Below are positions 27,150 to 34,996 of a stretch of 64,000 nucleotides of DNA, piece after piece. The stretch spans positions 1 through 64,000 of the forward strand of contig JAFKLT010000039.1 of the NCBI GenBank assembly GCA_017309275.1, given 5' to 3'. Under the pieces are notes generated by a model. The model worked only from the letters and a program-made list of their open reading frames with translations, had not been told where the DNA came from and did not search any database. Position 1 is the first letter of the stretch; each line of letters starts with the position of its first letter. The position numbers were made by a program, and so were the translations under genes. The stretch comes from Sphingomonadales bacterium (GTDB lineage Bacteria > Pseudomonadota > Alphaproteobacteria > Sphingomonadales > Sphingomonadaceae).

Positions 27150-28196
27150 ATGAAATCGATCCATCTCTTCCTGTCTGCCGCCCTGGTCGCAAGCGGTCCC
27201 GCCGCGGCGCAGGAGGCGCCGCCCGAACTGCCGTACACGATGACCGGCAGCGTCACCTTGCCCAGCACCAATACCGGGTGGGACTATGTGAAGTTCGAAC
27301 CCGGCAGCGCGCGGCTGTTCATGGGGCGGCTGGAGGACGGGCTGACCGTCTATGACGTCGATCGCGGACAGGCGGTGATGACGCTGCCGAACTCGATCGG
27401 CGCGAACGGTCCCATCCTGCTTCCGAAATATGATCGCGGCTATGTCGCGATGGCCGACGGCTCGCTTCTCAGCTTCGACCTCAAGACGCTGACGGTCATT
27501 GCGCGGACGAAACTGGCAAGCGACGGCGGGCTCAACAGCGGCTCGCTGGACCCCGCAACCGGTCGCCTGCACGTCATCACCGGCACCCGGCCGAAGGAGG
27601 CGACCTGGTTCAGCATCGATGCCGCGACGGGCAAGCTGCTGGCGACGACGCGCTTTCCCTTTCGCAAGATGGACGACCCCGCCGCCGACGGTAAGGGCAA
27701 TCTCTATGCCCCCGCGCGGCTAGACGGAATCGTGCTGAAGCTGGATTCGCGGACGCTGAAGGAACAGGCGCGCTGGGACGTCGGATGCAACGTGTCGAAG
27801 ATGAAGTATTTGGCAGCGACGAACCGTCTGCTGGGCGCATGCACCGGCGACAAGCCGGCGGTGTTCCTGATGGACCCGGCGAACGGAACGATCCTGTCGC
27901 GCGTGACGATCGGCAAGGGGCTGGACGCTCTGGCCTATGACGAGGATCGCGAACGGATCGTCAGCAGCAATTACGAGGGGTCGATGACCGTCATCCGGCG
28001 CGACGGCGACAAGCTGTCGGTTGTCGCGACCGTGCGCACCGCGTTCGGTGCGCGCATGATGGACATCGATCATCGCACGGGGCGGCTCTATCTGGTGAAT
28101 GCGGACTCGACCGATTTTCCCGCGAAGGATGGCGGCGAAGAGGTAACGCGTTATCATCCGGACAGTTTCCGGGTCGAAACCTGGCAACCGAACTGA
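27150..28196 (+). CDS. Exported YncE-like beta-propeller protein
   Basis: 348 residues with signal peptide (cut after AAAQ). Repeating units such as DYVKFEPGSARLFMGRLEDGLTVYDV, GSLLSFDLKTLTVI and GRLYLVNADS form a seven-bladed propeller of the YncE/YVTN type. No catalytic residues are evident. Such proteins bind ligands or proteins in the periplasm. It lies between a symporter and a propeller-amidohydrolase fusion, so a substrate-binding role is possible. Confidence 0.7.
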   Translation: MKSIHLFLSAALVASGPAAAQEAPPELPYTMTGSVTLPSTNTGWDYVKFEPGSARLFMGRLEDGLTVYDVDRGQAVMTLPNSIGANGPILLPKYDRGYVAMADGSLLSFDLKTLTVIARTKLASDGGLNSGSLDPATGRLHVITGTRPKEATWFSIDAATGKLLATTRFPFRKMDDPAADGKGNLYAPARLDGIVLKLDSRTLKEQARWDVGCNVSKMKYLAATNRLLGACTGDKPAVFLMDPANGTILSRVTIGKGLDALAYDEDRERIVSSNYEGSMTVIRRDGDKLSVVATVRTAFGARMMDIDHRTGRLYLVNADSTDFPAKDGGEEVTRYHPDSFRVETWQPN

Positions 28197-28218
28197 GGCA
28201 CGGACGAGGGAGCGGCGT

Positions 28219-31200
28219 ATGAAGCGGGCGATCTGGACGGCACTGGGCCTGGTTTCGGCGATGACGGTCGCGGCGGTGCAGGCGAAGGAGACCGCGGCGC
28301 TGCCGCTGACTCCCGCGCGTACACTGGACTATCAGGTATCGAGCGGCACCTTCATGTCGCTGGCCGTGTCGCCCGACGGCAAGACGATCCTGTTCGACAT
28401 GCTGGGGGAAATTTACGCCGTCCCCGCGACGGGCGGAAAGGCGGTTCCGATCGCCACTGGCCTGGCGTTCGAGGTGCAGCCAACCTTTTCGCCCGACGGC
28501 AAGTGGATCGCCTATGTCAGCGATCGGTCGGGGGGCGACAATGTCTGGATTGCGCGCGCCGACGGCAGCGGGGCGCGGCGGATCAGCGATGAAGATGAAG
28601 GCGCAGTTCGGACCTCGCCCGAATGGAGCGCGGACGGCAAGTCGGTCTATGTCAGTCGGTACCGCATCCGGCTCGACCGATATGAATTGTGGCGGCACCC
28701 TGTCGATGGGGGCGCCGCCGAACTGCTCGCGCCCGCAAAGCCGAACGAGGATGCGCCGCGCGCTTCATGGCAAAGCACGCTGGGCGCGGCGGCGTCGCGC
28801 GACGGCAAATATCTCTATTATGCACGGCGCACCGGCGACCTGTCGTTCGACGAGCCCGTGCCGTGGACGATCGTCCGCCGCGACCTCGCGACGGGTGTCG
28901 AGGAGACGGTGATTGGCAGCTCCGGCGGACGCGAGGCCGGCGGCGAGACTTTCTTTCGTCCCGCCATCTCGCCCGACGGCAAGTTGCTAGCCTATGCGAC
29001 CCGGCGGATGAACCAGACCAGCCTGCGCGTTCGCGATCTGACGACGGGCGTCGATCGCGATCTGGGGCCGGCGCCGCTGGACCTGATGAATGGCGCGGCG
29101 TGGCTGGACCTGATCCCGCGCTATTCTTTCACGCCTGACGGCAAGACGATCCTGATCGCCTATAATGGCAAGATTGAGCGGCGACCGCTCGACGGATCGG
29201 CGACCAGCCAGATCGCCTTCACCGCGCGGCTCAAGCTGGCGGTCGGCCCCAGCACGCGCATCGCCTTTCGCGAAGATACGGGACCGGTGCGCGCGAAGCT
29301 GGCGCAGGGGAGTACGCCGTCGCCCGACGGTCGCGCGCTGGCCTTTGCGGCGCTTGGCAGCGTCTATGTTCAATCGCTGGATGGCAGCGCGTCGAAACGG
29401 CTTCCCATCGTCGGCGATCCGTCGTCGTTGCCAAGCTGGAGCCCGGACGGCAAGCGTATCGCCTATGTTAGCTGGAGCGAACATGGCGGCGGGGCGGTGT
29501 GGACGATCGCTGCGGACGGTTCGGGCGCGCCGGTCAAGGTCAGTGACATTGCCGCCTTTTATACCCACCCCGCGTTCACGCCCGACGGCAGCACGATCCT
29601 GGCGGTGCGTTCGGCGGCGGCAGCGCGCCAGCAAAGCAGCTTTGAATTCGGAACGGTGCGGTCGGCCGAACTGGTCGCCTTTCCGGCGGCGGGCGGGGCC
29701 GCGCGTATCGTCATCAGCGGCCGATTGGGCCAGCGGCCGCATTTCGTCGCGGGCGAACCCGGCACCGCCTATCTGATGGGTGATGATGGCCTGATCGCGG
29801 TCGATATCGTCAGCGGCGAGCGCCGCCCCGTCGCCAATGTGAAGGCACAGGGATATTATTTCACCGAAAAGCCGGTTGGCGTCGACGACATGCGGCTCAG
29901 TCCCGACGGGAAATGGATCGCGGTCCAGACCAGCGAACAGCTTTACGTCCTGCCGCGCCCGACCGATGCGAACGTTGCGGTCGACCTGACGGCGGCGGGC
30001 GCGGCGGCGCGGCGGGTGACCGACATGGGCGCCGACTTCTATGACTGGCGTGCCGACGGCAGCCTGATCTGGACGGTCGGAAACTATGCGCAGACGCTGG
30101 ACGGTCCTGATGCGCCGCTGCCCAAATCGCATGTCGAACTGATCGCGGAGATGCCGCGCGCGCGTCCGTCGGGCAGCCTGCTGCTGCGCGGCGCACGGGC
30201 GCTGACGATGGCGAACGGTGACAAGGCGATCGAGGACGCCGACATATTGATCACCGGCGACCGTATCGCTGCGATCGGCCCGCGCGGAAGCTTTGCCGTG
30301 CCCGCTGGAACACCGACGCGCGAGCTTGGCGGCAAAACGGCTACGCCGGGTTTCATCGACGATCACGACCATATCGGCGGCGTGCGCCGCAATGTCATCG
30401 GTTATGAAGAATGGGGGCTGCGTGCGCGGCTTGCCTTCGGGGTCACGACGTCGTTCGACCCGTCGACGCTCGGCATCGACCAAATCGCGTATCAGGATAT
30501 GATCGACGCGGGATTGATCGTCGGACCGCGACTGCGCTCGACGGGCCCGGCGCTGTTCTCAAAGGAACGTTTTGCCTCGCTCGACGATGCGCGCGCGGTG
30601 CTGCGCCGCTATCGCGAGGCGTGGGGATTGCGCAACATCAAGCAGTATCGCGGCGAAAGCCGGACCGTCCGGCAATGGATCGCGATCGCTGCGCGCGAAC
30701 AGGGGCTGCTTCCCACTACCGAGGGGAGCCACAATCCCAAACTGATCCTGACGCAGATATTGGACGGCTATGCCGGCAACGAACATGCGTTGCCGATCGC
30801 GCCGTTCCAAGAGGATGTGCTAGGCCTCTATCGCGCGATGCGGACGAGCTATGTCTCGACGCTGCTCGTCAATACGAGCGGGCCGACCGGACGTGACTAT
30901 TTCGTCTCTCGCTATGATCCTGCGCTTGACGCCAAGGTTAAGCGGTTCTGGTCGCCGCCTGCGATCGCGCACAAATTGGCCCATCGCGAATGGGGATCGC
31001 TCGATGCATCGCGCTTGCCGATACTTGCTGCCGATGCTGCGAAGCTGGCCGAAAACGGCGCTCTGGTCGGAATGGGTTCGCACGGCGACGAGCCCGGTAT
31101 CGGCTATCACTATGAAATGGAGGCGCATACGCTGGGCGGCATGACGCCGCTCGCGACGCTGCATGCCGCGACCGCGGGCGCGGCGGAGACGATCGGGCGG

Positions 31201-31437
31201 CTCGATGACATGGGAACGCTGGAGGCGGGCAAATATGCCGACATATTGGTCTTCGACGCGGACCCGCTCGCCGATATCCGCAACACGCGCTCGGTGAAGC
31301 TGGTAATGCGCGGCGGTCAATTGTTCGACGCCGATACGCTCGACGAACTGTGGCCGGAGGCGCGCAAGCTGCCGCCGCCCTGGTTTGCGAACGGCGATCC
31401 GGTTATGCAGTGGCTACCTGTCGGAGAGGGCGAATGA
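28219..31437 (+). CDS. Exported beta-propeller/amidohydrolase fusion protein
   Basis: 1072 residues with a signal peptide (to VQAK). Residues about 45-600 hold eight or nine PD40/TolB-like repeats with SPDGK-type turns (VSPDGKTILFD, FSPDGKWIAYVS, LSPDGKWIAVQ). Residues about 655-1060 form an amidohydrolase domain with the HxH in IDDHDHIGG, a likely metal His in EGSHNPK and MGSHGDEPG near the last site, then LEAGKYADILVFD. The propeller may gate entry to the active site, as in prolyl oligopeptidases. The stop overlaps the esterase start. Confidence 0.85.
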   Translation: MKRAIWTALGLVSAMTVAAVQAKETAALPLTPARTLDYQVSSGTFMSLAVSPDGKTILFDMLGEIYAVPATGGKAVPIATGLAFEVQPTFSPDGKWIAYVSDRSGGDNVWIARADGSGARRISDEDEGAVRTSPEWSADGKSVYVSRYRIRLDRYELWRHPVDGGAAELLAPAKPNEDAPRASWQSTLGAAASRDGKYLYYARRTGDLSFDEPVPWTIVRRDLATGVEETVIGSSGGREAGGETFFRPAISPDGKLLAYATRRMNQTSLRVRDLTTGVDRDLGPAPLDLMNGAAWLDLIPRYSFTPDGKTILIAYNGKIERRPLDGSATSQIAFTARLKLAVGPSTRIAFREDTGPVRAKLAQGSTPSPDGRALAFAALGSVYVQSLDGSASKRLPIVGDPSSLPSWSPDGKRIAYVSWSEHGGGAVWTIAADGSGAPVKVSDIAAFYTHPAFTPDGSTILAVRSAAAARQQSSFEFGTVRSAELVAFPAAGGAARIVISGRLGQRPHFVAGEPGTAYLMGDDGLIAVDIVSGERRPVANVKAQGYYFTEKPVGVDDMRLSPDGKWIAVQTSEQLYVLPRPTDANVAVDLTAAGAAARRVTDMGADFYDWRADGSLIWTVGNYAQTLDGPDAPLPKSHVELIAEMPRARPSGSLLLRGARALTMANGDKAIEDADILITGDRIAAIGPRGSFAVPAGTPTRELGGKTATPGFIDDHDHIGGVRRNVIGYEEWGLRARLAFGVTTSFDPSTLGIDQIAYQDMIDAGLIVGPRLRSTGPALFSKERFASLDDARAVLRRYREAWGLRNIKQYRGESRTVRQWIAIAAREQGLLPTTEGSHNPKLILTQILDGYAGNEHALPIAPFQEDVLGLYRAMRTSYVSTLLVNTSGPTGRDYFVSRYDPALDAKVKRFWSPPAIAHKLAHREWGSLDASRLPILAADAAKLAENGALVGMGSHGDEPGIGYHYEMEAHTLGGMTPLATLHAATAGAAETIGRLDDMGTLEAGKYADILVFDADPLADIRNTRSVKLVMRGGQLFDADTLDELWPEARKLPPPWFANGDPVMQWLPVGEGE

Positions 31438-32387
31438 GAGCGGTTATCGATCCGGAAATCCGGCTGTTCCTCAACGAGATGAAGGCGCGCTGGGCGCAGC
31501 ATCCGCCGTTCGAGACGCTGGACTTTCCCCAACAGCGAGCCGTGTCGGAAAAGGTCCGCGAGCGTTGGGCCGAGGGTGGTCCCGTGATGGCCGAGACGAT
31601 CGAGCGCGAATTCGACGCGGGAGCCGGCGCGCTTCGGCTGCGCATCCACAGACCCGCCGGCGTCGAGGCGCCCGCTCCCGCGCTCGTCTATCTGCACGGC
31701 GGCGGCTTCACGCTCTTTTCGATCGACACGCACGACCGGTTGATGCGCGAATATGCGGCGGCGGGCGGCTTCATCGTGATCGGTGTCGATTATCCGCTGT
31801 CGCCCGAGCATAAATATCCCGTCGCGCTCGATCGGATCGAGGCGCTGATGCTGTGGCTCGGCGCGCATGGTGACCAATGGGGCGTTGATCCTGAATGGCT
31901 TGCCATCGGCGGGGATTCGGCGGGCGCCAACCTGTCGTTCGCGACGGCGCTGCGGCTGCGTGCACGGGGCGAGGGGGGACGCGTGCGCGCGATCCTGTCG
32001 AACTACGGCTATTTCACCCCCGACGTATCGGACGAGGCCGAGGCTCAGTTCGGTGGACCGGGGTCGATCATGGATCGGGCCGAGGCGCAAAACTATTACG
32101 CCAATTATTTCAGCGATTGGGACAGGGAAAAGGACGATCCTCTCGCTTGTCCGATCCTGGCCGACCTGGGTGCGTTACCGCCGGTGCTGCTCGTGATTCC
32201 GGAATGCGATCTGCTGACAGAACAGTCCATCGCAATGGCGGCGCGGCTGGAGGAGGCGGGCGTTGACGTTACCGCCACCACCTATCCGGGCGCGACGCAC
32301 AGTTTCCTTGAGGCAATGTCGGTGGCGCAAGTCGCGCGCGATGCGATCGCCGACGGTGCGGCCTTCGTCAGGCGGTCGCTCGGCTGA
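31434..32387 (+). CDS. Alpha/beta hydrolase, hormone-sensitive lipase (HSL) type
   Basis: 317 residues from MRAVIDPEIR, whose ATG overlaps the preceding stop. HGGGF oxyanion motif (about 88-92), nucleophile in GGDSAGAN, acid in VLLVIPECDLLTEQS and His in PGATHSFLEA. There is no signal peptide, so it acts in the cytoplasm. The HSL family hydrolyses short-chain esters and some amides. Last gene of the operon that starts at 21646. Confidence 0.88.
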   Translation: MRAVIDPEIRLFLNEMKARWAQHPPFETLDFPQQRAVSEKVRERWAEGGPVMAETIEREFDAGAGALRLRIHRPAGVEAPAPALVYLHGGGFTLFSIDTHDRLMREYAAAGGFIVIGVDYPLSPEHKYPVALDRIEALMLWLGAHGDQWGVDPEWLAIGGDSAGANLSFATALRLRARGEGGRVRAILSNYGYFTPDVSDEAEAQFGGPGSIMDRAEAQNYYANYFSDWDREKDDPLACPILADLGALPPVLLVIPECDLLTEQSIAMAARLEEAGVDVTATTYPGATHSFLEAMSVAQVARDAIADGAAFVRRSLG

Positions 32388-32470
32388 TTGCGCCGCGCCG
32401 CGACCGGCATATATTAACCGACTGTCGCTAACAGCCGGATGCGCCTGGTCGCCTGCGTTTGGGGAAGTCA

Positions 32471-33283
32471 ATGATCCGCCTATTCCTGTCCGTCGACATG
32501 GTCGGCTCGACCCAGTTCAAGGCCCGGTTCACCGGGCAGGGCAGCCACGGCTGGCTGGAAATCTTTCGCGCCTTCTTCAGCAATTTTCCGTTGATGCTGG
32601 CGGGGCAGGTCGGTTTCGAGTTCATCGACGACGAGCGGACGCCCTCGATCGATATCTGGAAGGCGATGGGCGACGAGGTCATATTTGCCGCCGAACCGCA
32701 GAGCGCCGATGAGGCGGCGTCGATCCTGCGTGCGCTGCTGCGCGCCATGTCGATGTACGAACGCAAATATTTTGAGCGCGTCCCGCTGCGCCTCAAGGGC
32801 ACCGCGTGGCTGGTCGAATTCGGCGAGCAGAATATCGAACTCGACATCGCCGAACTCGCGGCGGGCGATGGCGCGCGGCATATCGATTATATCGGCCCCG
32901 ACGTCGATCTGGGCTTTCGTCTTTCCAAATTCGCTCGCCCCTCCAGCCTTGTCGTTTCGCTCGACCTGCTCGAACAATTGCTTGAGGCTGGCAACGCCGA
33001 CGCGCTGTCGCTGCACCTCGTCGGCCGGGACGAACTGAAGGGCGTGATGTTCGGTCGGCCCTATCCGATCGTCTGGGCGAGCGACGCCGACGCCGGTTTC
33101 GACTTCATGCCGTGGGAGGTCGAGGAGTGCCCGATGGTGGCGTCGGCGTCGAACGCTGCGCCGACCGACGCGGTGCGCCTGAAGGACGCGATCACCGACA
33201 TGCGGCTGTATCTGCGCAAGATGCACGGCGTCGATCGCGCGCCGCTGGCGCTGGGCGGTCAGGCCGGCGCCGGCCCCTCGTAA
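32471..33283 (+). CDS. Class III nucleotidyl cyclase-like protein
   Basis: 270 residues from ATG 32471; a TTG at 32459 is in frame. The class III cyclase core is seen in LSVDMVGST (metal ligand D9), DIWKAMGDEV (base-reading Lys K64, second metal ligand D68) and GPDVDLGFRLSKFA. In the last motif the transition-state pair normally Asn..Arg is D146..R150. A segment of about 45 residues between the first two motifs is longer than usual. No membrane segment. It may make a cyclic nucleotide with altered specificity or only bind one. A cNMP-binding-like protein is encoded 5 kb away (38672). The 3' end overlaps the convergent phosphatase gene by 25 bases. Confidence 0.65.
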   Translation: MIRLFLSVDMVGSTQFKARFTGQGSHGWLEIFRAFFSNFPLMLAGQVGFEFIDDERTPSIDIWKAMGDEVIFAAEPQSADEAASILRALLRAMSMYERKYFERVPLRLKGTAWLVEFGEQNIELDIAELAAGDGARHIDYIGPDVDLGFRLSKFARPSSLVVSLDLLEQLLEAGNADALSLHLVGRDELKGVMFGRPYPIVWASDADAGFDFMPWEVEECPMVASASNAAPTDAVRLKDAITDMRLYLRKMHGVDRAPLALGGQAGAGPS

Positions 33284-34878
33284 CAGACCACCAATATCGC
33301 GATATCGTCCGACTGCGGTATCTCTCCGACAAAGGTACGGACGCTGTCGGCGAGCCCCTCCGCGATGAAGCGAGCGGACGGGTTCTCGCGCGTGCGTTCC
33401 AGCGCCGAACGAATGCGGTCGGCGGTGTAGAGCTCGTCATCGGGGCCGGTCGCTTCGGATACGCCGTCGGTGAACAGGATCAGCGCGTCGCCCGGCTGAA
33501 GCGAGAAGGCGTCCGCCTGATATTCGACGTCGTCGAATATGCCCATCGCCATGCCCTGTTTCTTCTTCAATCGCTCGACGCCGCCATCGGCGCGCACGAT
33601 GAACGGTGCCTCATGCCCACCGTCGCTGTAGGTTACGCGTCCGTCGCGCAGATCCAATATGCCGGCAAAGGCGGTGACGAACATCTCGGCGACATTGTCG
33701 CGCGCCAGTTCGGCGTTGACGCGGTTCATGATCTCGTCGGTCGAGGCGGCGGACAGCGCCTGCGCCTTGAACAGCGTCGTCGTCATCGCCATGAACAGCG
33801 CCGCTGGCACACCCTTGCCGGCGACGTCGCCGACGACGAAGAACAGCCGGTTCCGGTCGATCAGGAAATAATCATACAGGTCGCCGCCGACCTGTTTCGC
33901 TGGTTCGAGCATCGCGAACACGTCAAGGTCGGTGCGGCCGGGGAAGGGCGGGAATTTGCGAGGGAGCATTCCGACCTGGATGTCGCGCGCCGCGGTCAGC
34001 TCGCCCTCGACGCGTTCGCGCGCGGCGGTCGCGGTCTCGACCTCGATCAGATAGCGTTGCAGGCGCGCGATCATCCCCGACATCGCCTCGGCAAGGCTTC
34101 CGACCTCGTCGCCGCGTGCGCCGCCGATCTGCTTTATCGCCTCCAGTTCCTGCTCGTCCGGCTCGAAGCTGCGCTCTTCCATCCCGCGCGTAAAGGCAGT
34201 CAGCTGTGCCAGCGGTTCGACGATCCGGCCGATGAGCATCCACCCCACAGCAAGCGACAGCGCGAACATGATCACGCCGACCGCGATCGACTGAAACAGC
34301 GCTTCGCGCAGATTGGCGTCGAGCTGGTGGAGGTCGACGTCGGCGCCGATGACATAGGTGCGCCCGTCGCGCATCCGCACGGGTTTGTATATCGACCGGA
34401 ACCGTCCGAAGCTGTCGCTATATTCGTCGAAGCGAACGCGGCCGTCGGTGAAGCTGTGGTGCAGCTTTGCGGGTGCGGTATCATAGAGCGCGAAAAAGCC
34501 GGTCTGCGATCCCGCCTGCATCTCCGCGACCGTCGCGCTGGTCGCGACGGTGCGGATCTGCGACCCGAATTTCATATAGGTATAGACGTAGGCGAGCCCG
34601 GACCGGTTCGCAAAGCGCGACAGCCGGTCCTGCACCGCATCGAATTCGCCGTGCTGTACCGAATCCATGTGCTGAATATGGTCGTGATAGCCGTCGGGGA
34701 TGATTTCACGCACCGCATTCGCTGCGGTGACGAGTTGATTATCGATACCGTTGAGGATTTCCGCCCGGTCGATGCTGTAGAGAACGAGCGAATAGGCGGT
34801 GGCCGCGATCAGGTTGAGCGCGAACAGCAGCAGCAATAGCTGGGGCTTGAGCCCGAATTTTCTCTTTCGTCCCGACAT
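33259..34878 (-). CDS. Membrane sensor with HAMP and SpoIIE/PP2C phosphatase domain
   Basis: 539 residues from MSGRKRKFG; longer in-frame starts exist. TM1 about 11-35, periplasmic sensor domain 36-195 (with GLAYVYTYMKFG and YVIGADVD), TM2 about 196-217, HAMP 218-275, then SpoIIE domain 295-535. The phosphatase has its metal-binding Asp residues (GGDLYDY, D333/D336; VGDVAGKG, D351; FTDGVSE; QSDDIAI), so it should be active. Proteins of this layout (RsbU-like) dephosphorylate a STAS antagonist. STAS and RsbW-like genes lie nearby at 40285 and 40745. Confidence 0.88.
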   Translation of the reverse strand: MSGRKRKFGLKPQLLLLLFALNLIAATAYSLVLYSIDRAEILNGIDNQLVTAANAVREIIPDGYHDHIQHMDSVQHGEFDAVQDRLSRFANRSGLAYVYTYMKFGSQIRTVATSATVAEMQAGSQTGFFALYDTAPAKLHHSFTDGRVRFDEYSDSFGRFRSIYKPVRMRDGRTYVIGADVDLHQLDANLREALFQSIAVGVIMFALSLAVGWMLIGRIVEPLAQLTAFTRGMEERSFEPDEQELEAIKQIGGARGDEVGSLAEAMSGMIARLQRYLIEVETATAARERVEGELTAARDIQVGMLPRKFPPFPGRTDLDVFAMLEPAKQVGGDLYDYFLIDRNRLFFVVGDVAGKGVPAALFMAMTTTLFKAQALSAASTDEIMNRVNAELARDNVAEMFVTAFAGILDLRDGRVTYSDGGHEAPFIVRADGGVERLKKKQGMAMGIFDDVEYQADAFSLQPGDALILFTDGVSEATGPDDELYTADRIRSALERTRENPSARFIAEGLADSVRTFVGEIPQSDDIAILVVCYEGPAPA

Positions 34879-34996
34879 TGCCCCGCCGTCGGCATCATTG
34901 CCGCTTTGCATCGCCCCTGACAACCGTGCGGCTGACTTCGTCAATATTTTATTGCTATGGCCTCTCAATTGGTACGGGGCGAAGGGGCAAGAAGCG

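Noticed and set aside
28987-30483. 498-codon minus-strand open frame inside the propeller-amidohydrolase gene
   Set aside because: Same reason: it mirrors the codon bias of the real gene and has no domain or ribosome site. Similar long shadows (for example at 978-2180, 24949-27123, 33112-34839) were dropped as well.
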